Assembly: GCF_030272615.1 (NCBI RefSeq)
Contig: NC_081406.1
Location: forward strand, 238,936,422-239,000,421
Reading direction: 5' to 3'
DNA: 64,000 bases
Origin: Cryptomeria japonica
Taxonomy: Eukaryota; Streptophyta; Pinopsida; Cupressales; Cupressaceae
The notes beneath the pieces were generated by a model. It made no database searches, had not been told where the DNA came from, and worked only from the letters and a program-made list of their open reading frames with translations. Every line of letters begins with the position of its first letter. Position 1 is the stretch's first letter. The translations under genes and the position numbers were made by a program. Shown piece by piece: positions 11,117 through 22,686 of this stretch.

Positions 11117-12711
11117 TGATGGGAATGGGTATGGGATAGACTAGCCTAGTCTACGCTCCTTGATCCTCTCCTTGGATCACCAGGTGTTCCAACCACACCC
11201 TTGGGTCTCTAGGACTTCCCTTATTTGAGTAATCCCCTGACCTTTCCCAATCCACCCACCAACAATGTGTGTTTCTTCTCCAAAGGTCTCGCCTACTCAC
11301 AAGCTCCAAATTAACCCTTACATAGGCTAATAAGGGTCTAGCTCCTCCTTCACCTTCTTAGGTCCTAGCAAGGATAGGATAGGTTTTAGACTTGGTTTAC
11401 CATCCATTCAAGTTCCCCCAAGAGGTCTTAACCTTCCATTTCCTTACCGATCTCACTATTTTTTCTTTTTCCTACAAAATAGGGCTACAAGGAATGTGCC
11501 CAATTAGGCCTCTATTTCGGACTTTTAGGGCTCCCTCTTGCAAATGATGAAAAAACTTGTGAATCTTCCCAAAAGGACTGCTAATAATTTGGCAAGGGCT
11601 CAAATATTTTCCTAGTTTTGGGTCTCCAAGTGTCCGTACACTGCCCTGGGTGAATTTTGGGGTTTTTAAGGGTTTTTACAAGGGTTTTAAGGCCTGCTTG
11701 GGTCTCAGTGATGGTTTATTGTCTTTGCCACCTCATCTAGATTGGTGGATCTCCTCCTTCTCACAAATGGTGCTTCACACATCCCTCTTCATCTCCTCCA
11801 AAGGGTGCCTCCCTCCTTGTCCTACCTTGCTCTCTTGGACCTCTGCACTTTAACCCTTCCTAGCCGGGCACAGTCTAGTCTCGCCTAGGAGTGGGTCTTT
11901 GAAAGACTTTCCTACATCTTCAAGGGCCCTAATTGCTTTGGAATATTGTACAAGGTTGTCACTCCTATTCCCCATGGTTTCATGGTGTCTCCACAATGGC
12001 GATAGGAGTTATCATTCCACTACACAAAATCGTCCTAAACTAGACAGAGACTGAGTACTTCACAAAATAATTACGAACACACCAAAAACATGCACAAAAA
12101 CCTACCCTAAGTGCTCAAAATGAGAGTACAAACATAATGCAAGATTCAAAACACCATTAAATTTATAAAACAATCCATTATCAACTTGTTAATGCTTCAT
12201 TTGTGCCGATTGGCAACAAAACACAGTCACAGTCAAGGTTTCTTTTCTCTTGGTCGTACAGTCTGACATCCAACCCCTCATTTTTTGGGTTTGCAACAAC
12301 TTATATAGTGTCTTTGCCTCGGTTGGTGTGCCACAGTTATGGTTCCTAATTCCAAACTAAGGTTATAACCTATTTGGTGGAAAAGTTGCATGACAACTTT
12401 GAAAAGTTGTCATGCAACTTTTTACAACTTTTGAGCAACTTCTACAATGTTGCTTTTCTTGACTTTTGAGCCTACCTTGGGCTATCCTATGGACACAACC
12501 ATGTCAAAAGAACCCAAAACTCATCAAAGGCACACATACCCTCTACTCCATAAGAAAATTTAACCTAGACTTATGAACCTAGGACCTAAACTAGGACCTA
12601 AACAAGACCAATGAGCTCTTGGCTCTTATTACATTTACAAGGCTTCTTTAGGAAGCAAAATTCCAACAAAAATCACATGGAGGAAGACCTTAGAAGGGTT
12701 CTCCTACACCA
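11117..12711 (-). repeat. Chromovirus 3' LTR (left, 1595 bp)
   Basis: In element sense it starts TGGTGTAGGAG at 12711 and ends CCATTCCCATCA at 11117. A TATATAAG promoter box lies at about 12300-12309 on the minus strand. Just upstream of that box is a perfect 19-bp inverted repeat with a 4-base loop (12381-12399 and 12404-12422). The right LTR lacks about 42 bp that are present here near 11472-11514. Confidence 0.93.
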
Positions 12712-12730
12712 TACTCCCCCTCTACATAGA
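12712..12730 (-). promoter_or_regulatory. Chromovirus polypurine tract
   Basis: On the minus strand GTAGAGGGGGAGTA directly precedes the LTR start TGGTGTAGG. It is the usual plus-strand primer site of an LTR retrotransposon. Confidence 0.85.
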
Positions 12731-12739
12731 ATTAAGGAA

Positions 12740-14244
12740 CTATGGGAGAGAGATGAGAGCCAGGTCAATACCAAGCTTCTTGAACCTACCCTCTTCAACC
12801 CAAGTGGCTTCAGACTCAGGTTGACCTACCCACTTCACCAAGTGTTCCATGTAGATTTGGTGTCTAGTAGACTTCTTCACCCTTGACTCCAAGATCTCCT
12901 CTACTATGGGTTGCTTCACTTGAGGTAAATCATTCACATCCAAGTCTTGCAGTACCTTGGCTTGATTCTCAGTTTGTCCTACTATTTCACCCTTGTATAG
13001 TATCAGATCAACAACATTGAAGACAGGTGATATAGCCAAATTTGAAGGAAGATCCACCTTGTAGGTGTTTTCACCATATTTGGATAGAATTCTACAAGGT
13101 CCTACCCTCTTCATTTGCAACTTAGTAGGCTTACCGCTTTGCATTCTAGCTTTACTCAAATGGACCATACATAGTCACCCACTTTGAACTGAACCTCTTT
13201 CCTTCTCTCATCCACTTTAGCTTTCAGTTTTTGAGTAGACTCTAGGATGGATCTCTTGACCTATTCTTGGAATTCCTTGATGGTTTGAGTGAAGTCCTCT
13301 GCTTGCCCACTCTTCATCTCCATGGAACCAAGTTCTCTTAGTTCACACACCCCTCTTGGATGTCTACCATAAACCACCTCAAAAGGACTCCTTCCAGTGG
13401 TCCTATTTACACTGTCATTGTAAGCATACTCAGCTTGTGGAATGACTAGATCCCATGTCTGCCCATACTCCTTGGTTAGACACCTCAACAAGTTGCCTAA
13501 CACCCTGTTAATGACTTCAATTTGACCATGAGTTTGTGGATGGTAAGCTAAGATAAATGACAAATTAGTTCCTAGTCTCCTCCATAAGGTTTGCCAAAAA
13601 TGGCCCATGAACTTGCTATCCCTATCTGAAACAATACTTAATGGGAGTCCATGAATCCTTACAATCTCCTTAAAGAAGAGATGTACAATACAACTAGCAT
13701 CATGAGTAGTTCTACATGGAATGAAATGGCTCATCTTAGAAAATCTGTCTACCACCACATAGATGCTATCCACACCTATCTTTGTCTTGGGGAGTCCTAC
13801 CACAAAGTCCATGCTCACACACTCCCAAGGCCTATTTGGGACTGGTAATGGCTGATAGAGGCCTGCATTGCTTGATCCTCCTTTTTCCCTTTGGCACACA
13901 CCACATTGCTCCACATACCTTCTCACATCCCTTGGCAACTTAGGCCAATAGTAGTACCTCTGCACTAGATCCACAGTTTTATTGACTCCAAAGTGTCCAC
14001 TTAGACTACCATTGTGTTTCTCTTGTATGAGGTTTTCTCTCATGGATCCTCTAGGTACACATAACTGATTTCCTTTGAACAAGAGACCATTTTGAAGAGT
14101 GTAATTTTCATACTCACCATGAAAATGATTCTCAAACTCCTTGCAGGCCTTGTAGGATGATGAGAAGTCCTCATCTTCTTCATAGAGATCCTTGAAACCT
14201 TCTATCCCTATGCTCTGCAATTGTAACTCTTGGACAGTCAACAA
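12740..14244 (-). pseudogene. Chromovirus integrase and chromodomain
   Basis: Integrase inserts the cDNA into chromatin, and the chromodomain is thought to guide it to modified histones. The zinc-binding HHCC region runs from HNGSLSGHFGVNKTVD to CGVCQREKG (about 14010-13880). The catalytic triad is intact: MDFVVGLP, SDRDSKF and QIEVINR. The GPF-like region is MKRVGPCRI near 13110. The C-terminal chromodomain contains VEEILESRVKK and LVKWVGQPESEATWVEE (about 12915-12790). TAG at 13258-13260 and a one-base frameshift near 13168 separate integrase from chromodomain. Without these it would be near complete. Confidence 0.93.
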
Positions 14245-16200
14245 CTTCCTACTTAAAGCATCTGCCTCCTTGTTAAGCTACCCCTTTTTATGCTTGATGG
14301 TAAAGGTAAAGGATTGGAGGTACTCCATCCACTTCAAATGTCTATTGCTAAGCTTCTCTTGAGTGTTGATGTAACTCAAAGCCTAGTTATCTGTGAACAC
14401 CACAAATTCCTTTGGGAGTAGGTAATGCCTCCACTTCTTGAGAGACTGAACTAGTTCATACAACTCTAGATCATATGCTGAATACCTCTTCTTTGTCTCA
14501 TTAAGCTTCTCACTAAAAAATGCCACAGGCCTTCCCTCTTGACTCAATACACCCCCTACTGCAATGCCACTTGCATCACACTCCAATGTGAATAGTTTGT
14601 CAAAAGTAGGTAAGAGTAGGATGGGTTTTGTGGCTACTTCTTGCTTCAATAATTGGAATGCTTTATCAGCTTGATCAGTCCATTTGAACTTAGTTTTAAG
14701 GCCTCCTTTTATGGTGTCAAGTACTGGTGCACATATGCCACTAAAGTTCCTCACAAACTTTCTATAGAATTGGGCTAAACCATGGAAACTCCTAACTTCA
14801 GTCCCTATTTTAGGAGCAGGCCAATTCAAGATTGCCTCCACTTTGCTTGGATCCATCTTCAAGGTTCCCTCAGACACCATAAATCCCAAGTAGACTAACT
14901 CTTGTTTCAAGAATTCACACTTCTCTAAGTTGATTGCCAACTTCTCTTCATGCAACCTCTCTAGGACTAACCTCAAATGTTCAAGGTGCTCCTCTTTGGT
15001 TCTGCTATAGATGAGTATGTCATCTAAGTACACTACCACAAACCTACCTATGAAGTCCTTCAACACCTCATTCATCAACCTCATGAAGGTGCTTAGTGCA
15101 TTGGTAAGTGCAAATGGCATCACAAGCCATTCATACAACCCTTCTGTGGTCTTAAAAGTGGTCTTCCACTCATAACCCTCCTTAATTCTAATCTGATGAT
15201 AACCACTTTTAAGGTCCAACTTGGTAAAATACATGGCACCTCCTAAATAGTCCATCAAATCCTCTATTCTAGGAATGGGAAATCTGTGCCTTATGGAAAT
15301 CCTATTGATTGCCCTTGAATTAGTACAAAGTCTCCACTTGCCTCCCTTCTTTGTTGCTAACACTACCAGGACTGCACACGGGCTGATGCTCTTCTTGATC
15401 AGTCCTTGATCCAACAACTCCTACACTTGCCTTGCCACCTCCTTGTTTTGATCAGGCATGAGCTTATATGCAGCTTTATTGGGTAGGGATGCATCAGGAA
15501 CAAAGTCTATTTGATGGCTTATAGACCTTCTTGGTGGAAGTGTTGTAGGTGCTCCACCACTCACTATGTCCTTATACTCTTGCAACATTTGTTTTATCTC
15601 CTTAGGTACCTCTGTCTACAACTTATCTTCCTCCTCCTTTGTCTTCACAAAAATGGCACATCCCACTGTCTCCTCTTCATGCAGCAGGTGTAAGAACTCC
15701 TTACCAGTATTAAGTAAGACACTAGGTGTTCTTGAGGTTCCCTCATCACTCTCCGTCAGAGACCGAATCTTAAAGGTTATGTTGTCCTTCTTGAAGGAAA
15801 TGGAGTTCTCCTCTCCATCATAGATCATCTTCCTATCAAATTGCCAGGGTCTACCTAGTAGCAGATGACAAGCATCCATGGGTAACACATCACAAAGGAT
15901 CTTATCCTTGTACCCTCCAATAGAAAACTCCACCCAAGTCTATTCATTGACAAGCACACTCTGCTCTTGATTCAACCAAGTCACCTTGTAAGGGCTAGTG
16001 TGGGGTATCTTTGTGAGTTTCAACTTCTTAACGGCCTCATCTGATATGATGTTATCAGTTGACACTGAATCAACTATCACCTTGCAAACTTTACCAAAGA
16101 TTTTGCATCTCACCCTAAACAATGCTCTCCTATGCTTAGGTTCATCTTTAACTGGTTGTCTTATCAAGACTCTATTGAACATCAGGTTCTCTCTAATCTC
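14245..16200 (-). pseudogene. Chromovirus protease, RT and RNase H
   Basis: The segment continues in one frame with gag. The protease motif near 16070 reads VDSVSTDNIIS; the usual glycine after D-S is valine, so activity is doubtful. RT has [21 protein letters not shown] and the active site [10 protein letters not shown] near 15035-15005. RNase H has [16 protein letters not shown] near 14590, and a later aspartate in KEADALSRK near 14260. In-frame stops are at 15937-15939, about 15617, about 15423, about 14381 and about 14278. All five are TAG where CAG would fit the family. Confidence 0.92.
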
Positions 16201-17370
16201 TGATTCAATATGGTCCACCTCAGGTGTTTTGCTGCTTGATGTGTCCTCATGGGCATAAGAAACCCTCTTTCCACTATTTGATGAGGTAGGCTTGTCAGGG
16301 CATCTATAGGCCGGGTGTCCCAATTGACCACAGTTGTAACATTTCATGGTTGCAAAGTAGGAATTACCCCTGCTGGTACCTCTACCCCTATTTGGACCCC
16401 CTTGTGCACCCCTTCCTCTAAAATAGCCTCCTCTGAGATTGGTTTCACTGCTATGTCCAGTCAACTTGGACTCTCCTTGATTCCTTTGCTCATTTGCCTT
16501 ACTTTGGTAACCTCCTCAGTGATTCATTTGGTCTCTACCTTTGCCTCTTCCCCTGTTGTTAGAGTCTCCCTTCCTCTTGTTCCTCTCTTCCACCTTAGCA
16601 GCAAGCTGATGACATTTTTGGACAGTGGTAGGAGTCCATAGGCTTATCTCCTCTTGAATGTTCCACTTTAGGCCACTTAGATACCTAGCCACCTTGATAG
16701 ATTCCTCTTCTTGGACTTTTTATCTAAGACAAAGCTTTTGAAACTCCTCGGTAGAGGAGGTCACATCAAGGTCTTTCTGCTTCAATCCCTGTCTCTTCTT
16801 ATGAAGTTGGACTTCATAATCCTCTGGTAAGTAGTTCTCCTTGATCTTACTCACCATGGCCTTCCAGTTGGCTACAACTAGCTTTCCCATGCTAACTCTC
16901 TCTTCTTGCAAGTACTTCCACCATGTCAGAGCTGCTCCCCTTAGTCTTGATTTGGCAACCTTAACCTTTTGAGCTTCTGTCACACCTTCACACTCGAAGT
17001 GGTTCTCCATACCCTCAATCCATTCCATGACAGTGTCAATGTCCATCCTTACACTGAAATGTGGCAATCCTTCAAAAGATTTTGTATTCAAAGCCTTAAT
17101 GGCCTTTACAAAAGGTTCTTCATTGATTAAGGGGTCTAGTTCAGGTATAATGTCATCAAGATCAATAGCTTTCTTGCCTTTACCACTGGTGTCCTCTCTC
17201 CAGAGTCCTTGTGCCCTCTGATCAACCACTTCTTGCAGCTTATCCCTTATCTCACTCATAGCATCTTCAAGGAGTCTATTTTTCTCCTTTTGCTCTTCTA
17301 CCTCCCTAGCTAGCTCTGCATAAGTGACCATTATGTTCTCCCCTACTGATTCACTAGAATATAGAGACAT
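16201..17370 (-). pseudogene. Chromovirus gag
   Basis: The start ATG is at 17370, about 40 bp inside the right LTR. A coiled-coil N-terminus (EVEEQKEKNRLLEDAMSEI) is followed by the capsid-like part with ALTWWKYLQEER near 16930. A glycine/arginine-rich linker leads to the nucleocapsid zinc knuckle CYNCGQLGHPAYRC near 16345-16304. Stops are TAA at 16717-16719 and TGA near 16518, both one C-to-T change from a sense codon that fits (CAA, CGA). Confidence 0.9.
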
Positions 17371-17395
17371 GCACGGTCCACCAAATCTTTAACTA

Positions 17396-17407
17396 GCTCT
17401 GATACCA
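17396..17407 (-). promoter_or_regulatory. Chromovirus primer-binding site
   Basis: The minus strand reads TGGTATCAGAGC three bases inside the right LTR. This matches the 3' end of initiator tRNA-Met, the usual primer for this group. Confidence 0.9.
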
Positions 17408-17410
17408 ATC

Positions 17411-18963
17411 TGATGGGAATGGGTATGGGATAGACTAGCCTACTCTATGCTCCTTGATCCTCTCCTTGGATCACCAGGTGTTCCAACCACACCCTTGGGT
17501 CTCTAGGACTTCCCTTATTTGAGGAATCCCCTAACCTTGCCCAATCCACCCACCAACAATGTGTGTTTCTTCTCCAAAGGTCTCACCTACTCACAAGCTC
17601 CAAATTAACCCTTACATAGGCTAATAAGGGTCTAGCTCCTCCTTCACCTTCTTAGGTCCTAGCAAGGATAGGACAGGTTTTAGACTTGGTTTTCCATCCA
17701 TTCAAGTGCCCCCAAGAGGTCTTAACCTTCCATTTCCTTACCGATCTCACTATTTTTTCTTTTCTCCATTCTGGACTTTTAGGGCTCCCTCTTGCAAACG
17801 ATGCACATACTTGTGAATCTTCCCAAAAGGACTACTAATCATTTGGCAAGGGCTCAAATATTTTCCTAGTTTTGGGCCTCCAAGTGTTCGTACACTGCCC
17901 TAGGTGAATTTTGGGGTTTTTAAGGGGTTTTACAAGGGTTTTAAGGCTTGCCTGGGTCTTAGTGATGGTTTATTGTCTTTGCCACCTCATCTGGATTGGT
18001 GGAATCTCCTCCTTCTCACCAATGGTGCTTCACACATCCCTCTTCATCTCCTCCAAAGGGTGCCTCCCTCCTTGTCCTACCTTGCTCTCTTGGACCTCTG
18101 CACTTTAACCCTTCCTAGTCGGGCACAATCTAGTCTCGCCTAGGAGTGGGTCTTTGAAAGACTTTCCTGCATCTTCAGGGGCCCTGCTTGCTTTGGAATA
18201 CTATACAAGGTTGTATCTCCTATTCCCCATGGTTTCATGGTGTCTCCACAATGGGGATAGGAGTTATCATTCCATTACACAAAACCGTCCTAAATTGGAT
18301 AGAGACTGAGTACTTCACAAAATAATTACAAACACACCAAAAACCTGCACAAAAACCTACCCTAAGTGCTCAAAATGAGAGTACAAACACAATGCAAGAT
18401 TCACAACACTGTTCAGTTTACAAAATAATCCATTATCAACCTGTTAATGCTTCATTTGTGCCGACTAGCAACAAAACACAGTCACAGTCAAGGTTTCTTT
18501 TCTCTTGGCCGTACAGTCTGACATCCAACCCCTCATTTTAGGGTTTGCAACAACTTATAGTGTCTTTGGCTCAGTTGGTGTGCCATGGTTAGGGTTCCTA
18601 ATGCCAAACTAAGGTTATAACCTATTTGGTGGAAAAGCTGCATGACAACTTTGAAAAGTTGTCATGCAACTTTTTACAACTTTTGAGCAACTTCTACAAT
18701 GTTGCTTTTCTTGACTTTTGAGCATACCTTGGGCTATCCTATGGACACAACCATGTCAAAAGAACCCCAAACTCATCAATGACACACATACCCTCTACTC
18801 CACAAGAAAACTTAACCTAGACTTATGAACCTAGGACCTAAACTAGGACCTAAACAAGACCAATGAGCTCTTGGCTCTTATTACATTTACAAGGCTTCTT
18901 TAGGAAGCAAAATTCCAACAAAAATCACATGGAGGAAGACCTTAGAAGGGTGCTCCTACACCA
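17411..18963 (-). repeat. Chromovirus 5' LTR (right, 1553 bp)
   Basis: It has the same ends as the left LTR. The promoter box near 18555 is TATAAG, two bases shorter than the TATATAAG of the left copy. The 19-bp inverted repeat (18633-18651 and 18656-18674) has one mismatch here. This is the 5' LTR because the primer-binding site and gag lie beside it. Confidence 0.93.
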
Positions 18964-18968
18964 TTCAG

Positions 18969-21151
18969 GAATGGAGGAAAGAAAAGTGGATAATCTTCAT
19001 AAAGTTATGGACTGCAATCCAAAAGATGAATCCAAAATATGACCCATTAAAGGAATTTTCCCCGTTTTGTGTCAAGGTTGATTTTGTTATGAACAATTTC
19101 AATGAATTAAAGCTGATTGTAAAGGATAAGATAACCAAACTTGAAGAATTTCATGACCAACAACAGTCAAGCTCACAAAATCCTTTGTCTCGGAAAGAAG
19201 GTGGCATGGTAGGCAGGAGGCCTATTCAGGAATCTTCTCACAAAAGAGAAAGAGAAGAAACAAGGGATGAAGAGGATAGTAGCAATGACAGTGGAAGGTT
19301 AATAAGGAGAAAGGGTAAGAATATGATGAGTGTAGAGCCTTCCCCTTAAATACAAACCAAGCCTTTTCAAGGAATCAAGATCATTGATCTTGAAGACTCA
19401 GACATAAGTCCTTCGCCATCGCCTATATCCTTTTCACCTGTAAGGCAGGATGAAGAACAAATGGAGGAAGATATGTTCATAGCGACAAGTGCAAAAATGC
19501 AATTCGATGTTCCTCCTTTGCCTCCTAATTTGGAGTTGGATCTCACTCCTTTGGATATCCAGGGTAAATCTTTTAAAGATGCAAGAAAGGAGGCATGTGA
19601 TAAGTTTCTTGAAGATGATTATTTTTTGAGAAGTCCAGCCTTTCTGCAACTAGTATGGAAGATAAAAATTGAGGAGTACAAATGAAGAATTACTGAGAGG
19701 AAGGACCAAAGGATCAATAGATTAGACCAAGAGAACTAAGAAGAAGTAGAGAATGAGATGAGGGAAGAATTTAAGGATATCAATGTTGATGAAGTCATGA
19801 AGATTATAAATCAGGCTGGAGTCCTGATCTTACCAGAATGAGACATAGCTCAAATGTAGTGGCTTTTGATACAATCAGGAAGTAAAAGGGCCAACCTTTC
19901 AATTCAAAAGAAGAAGTAAGGTTGGCATTAAAAGGATTGGATTTTGTGGATGATTATGCAACCTTGGCAATATGGGCACTAGATGAAGGACCTAGAAAGC
20001 CTAACATTAGTGATTTAAACCCCAGTTCGAGGGGAAGCCTTATTATAAAAAGAACATCTAACACATCAAGTGTAGATTCTACAAAGTTAAACGTTGATGT
20101 TACTAAATTAGCACATGAGAGTGCAAAGAGAGAAGCTTTAGAGAAGTCAAAGCTGATAACAAAGTTTGACAAGATTTTCAATGATTACAATGCATCTTAG
20201 AAAAGGTATGTGGAGTTGCAAACGAGAGTGCAACTCCCTGAGCAGGGACAAATAAAGGTTTCCTTTCTTGCATTTACAGGGCCATCCAATCCATCAACAT
20301 CTAGGTCATCACCTATGGTCTAGGGAGGAGAAGCAGTTCAACTTGATACAAGTGCTGGTATGCCTGGTATGCCATTAGTCCCCTATGATGATGACAATGA
20401 GCTTGAAGCTACAAGATCAACTGAACCAAATCAATCTCAACTTTTAGAAAGGATTGTTGAATTAGAAAATAAGCTGAAAGAATCAGAAGAACAATTCGTT
20501 GGACAACACAAGGATATAGTTAGTGCAGTGCTAACTCATTTGAATAAGAAAGTTGATAGTAGGTTAAATAGTGTCCATGCCTTATATTCTTTGCTTTTCA
20601 ATTCTATTCAAAATTTTAATGATGATAGAGAAGTGGAAATTCCTCTGTTAAAAAAATGGTTGCAAAGAGGAAATGAGCTCGAAATGATGTTCATGGCCTC
20701 TAAATATCATGTCGAGAGACCACATGCACTCCAGCCAACATATTTGTTGGTAAAATCAGTGCAAGAAGCCCAAATTTTTCCAGAGAATATAGAAAGAAAG
20801 GTAAGGGAATTGATGAAAAGTTTCAGTGAGTTGGAAAAAAATCTTTTGCTAGATATTGAAGATATGGAAGGGGCAGTCAATTCTTTACAGTTTTGGAAAG
20901 AAGAGGAAAAAAGAGTCATCGATGCCCAGGTAAAAATGATATGTGAAGGGATAAATATGGATATGCTAGAGGATAGCATGGATAAAATAATTGCCACAAG
21001 ATCATTTTTTGAAACTTTTGAAATAGAGGTAAACCAAGTAGCCGATAAATATATTCCATACAGGGCAAAAGCTAATGAAGTCATGAGTTTCAATTGGCCA
21101 TCCGATGAAGACTATAGTGCATGGAGTACTATGTATTTGAATGATGAATAA
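18969..21151 (+). pseudogene. X1 extra ORF, C-terminal part
   Basis: This continues from codon CAG at 11114-11116 and ends with a TAA at 21149-21151. It contains a charged, possibly nuclear segment (SSHKREREETRDEEDSS and RLIRRKGKN near 19230-19320). An acidic/proline stretch (DVPPLPPNLELDLTPLD) is near 19506. A long helical, probably coiled-coil end runs from about 20420 (LERIVELENKLKESEEQF) to 21151. Frames shift near 19690-19920, and stops occur near 19347 and 19684. With the first part the protein would be about 1200 residues. No known enzyme domain is recognised. Confidence 0.7.
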
Positions 21152-21255
21152 AGGTTGTAAATAGTTTGCATAGCTATTTTGTCTTCTAGTGGCAGATATT
21201 TTTGAACCTGTATAACATAAATGATGGTAATATTCATCATAAGTTTTAAAGAAGA

Positions 21256-22370
21256 TGACCACATACTTTGGTCCTGCATAAGCAAAATCGAAGATGAATA
21301 TTTGTATAACAGAATGCAATTTTGTGTAATCATTCTGAGATGACATGTCTCTCATGTAGCCCGAGGCTTGTTTTCTCCCTTATTTTTTATAAAAGGGAAT
21401 TAGGGCTATGAGATGGGGTTCGGATTTTTGGTCTCTAGAGTGTTCCAAATTTGTGTTTCCAAATAGAAAAGTCTAGGTGAAGCAAAAATTGTAAAAGGTT
21501 ATTTTACAGAGAAAATAGAAAGAGTCTTATGTCTGTAATTTGTAGGTTCTTGAAGGAGTTATGTATAAATTGTATTCTTATAGAGATATCCTAATTATTC
21601 AAAAGAAATATAATCCAAACCCATTTCTCTCTAGTGTATTGTTCTATCATGTTTTGAATGCATATTATCAAGGATTTTATCATTCATTGCACTATTGTGG
21701 TGTATGCATATTTGGTTCATGCTTTGATCTAACAGGCTAATTAAATGCTTGAATAAAATTGCAGAGTGATAGGGATTTTTGCAAGGATTTTGATAAGTAG
21801 TTCTGGGTTAGGGTTGTGAATATGATGTATTGCAAGGCAATATTATCTTAGGTTTATATGTTGTCAGATAAATTCTATCGAAAATGCATTTTATGCAGTA
21901 TGAATTCATGTACCCAATGGAATAAGGAATTGATCATAGCTAAGTGAATGTCTTGGTGTTGATTTTTTATTTGGAATCACCACTCATTTTCTATAACCTG
22001 TTGAATATCAGAATATTTTCATTTATAAGAATATTGTCATGTGTTTTAATCATCTGATGCTCCAAACTGGTTGAGGACCATTGAGGAATTTTCCATTCCT
22101 GAGCGTTCTCCCTTTCTGTTGAGTCTTTATATGAGATTATCTTCTTTGTTTCATGTATAATTTGAGTGGCATATAAATCACAAATTAGCATGGGGATCAC
22201 CCTCCCTGGCTTTGCAGAGCCTAAAGTGCAGAAGGATCTTGTATCCTTGTTATTGTTGGTCCAAGTCTGAAGAATATTAATGGTTGGAAGTGGCTTTCCA
22301 TAGATATTTTAGAAGAAAACAACTTGGTCTCTACCTTGTGTCAATGTAAACCCATTTTTGGACACCAACA
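21256..22370 (+). repeat. Central X LTR (X1 3' / X2 5')
   Basis: The right end is GACACCAACA at 22361-22370, followed by a primer-binding site. The start is less sure: TGACCACATAC at 21256 follows the purine run AAAGAAGA and matches the same place in X2 (40456). A strong TATAAAAG box lies at 21388-21395 in both copies. The sequence matches 40456-41327 apart from a SINE and the copia E insertion in the latter. Confidence 0.7.
21388..21395 (+). promoter_or_regulatory. TATA box of the central X LTR
   Basis: TATAAAAG lies in a T-rich context and is conserved at 40588-40595 in the other X LTR. It is the likely promoter of the retrotransposon transcript. Confidence 0.6.
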
Positions 22371-22375
22371 AAAAA

Positions 22376-22393
22376 TGGTGACTTTGTTGGGGA
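22376..22393 (+). promoter_or_regulatory. Tat/Ogre-type primer-binding site
   Basis: TGGTGACTTTGTTGGGGA sits five bases after the LTR end CAACA. It resembles the TGGCGACTCTGCTGGGGA class known from Tat/Ogre elements, with several C-to-T changes. Its position marks the preceding LTR as a 5' LTR. Confidence 0.65.
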
Positions 22394-22686
22394 TGAACTA
22401 TTGAGAATCTCTGGTTAGAAGGGTTTCTGTTTAAAATATAGTAGAGGTTTTCATAGTATCTCTATGACTTGACAGTTGAGCCTGCAGTTTTGTGTTTTTG
22501 GTTCATGTTTTCCTTTGAAAAGGGTGTTCTACGTTTTTGTGAGAAAGTTATTCCAGTTTGTGAACAAGGTTCATAAATCTCTTTCAAATATTATTCTGAT
22601 TGAGAAGTTCATCCAGTTGAATATGGATGGCTACATCAGTTGACACTGTAGCTTCAGGTAGCATATCTGATAATAGTGTCTTTACC

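Larger units (their letters stand above)
11117..18963 (-). mobile_element. Complete chromovirus-type Ty3/gypsy element
   Basis: Two LTRs (11117-12711 and 17411-18963) bound a minus-strand gag-pol. TSD TTCAG lies outside both ends, an iMet-type primer-binding site sits beside the right LTR and a polypurine tract beside the left. The domain order is gag, protease, RT, RNase H, integrase, chromodomain. The element is 7847 bp long. Over the first ~340 aligned bases the LTRs differ at about nine positions (roughly 2.6% by eye), plus a ~42-bp gap, so it is fairly young but not recent. About eight stops and one frameshift inactivate the polyprotein. Confidence 0.95.
8312..22370 (+). mobile_element. 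Tat-like Ty3/gypsy copy X1 (3' part, interrupted)
   Basis: X1 consists of a 1.3-kb spacer, a long extra ORF and an LTR, matching the 3' part of copy X2 (35588-41327) throughout. Its gag-pol is absent; the left edge at about 8312 abuts copia B exactly where similarity to X2 begins. A chromodomain element is inserted at 11116/18964. The LTR (about 21256-22370) is followed by a primer-binding site, so this LTR also seems to serve as the 5' LTR of X2. Tat assignment rests on X2's pol and on the PBS type. Confidence 0.7.

Noticed and set aside
11650..11853. Open frame in the chromovirus LTR, with a near-copy at 17904-18143
   Set aside because: Both are the same LTR segment; the frame differs in length between copies and is not a gene.
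15566..16641. Several plus-strand frames of 86-108 codons
   Set aside because: They lie opposite the chromovirus gag-protease frame and show no family motif.
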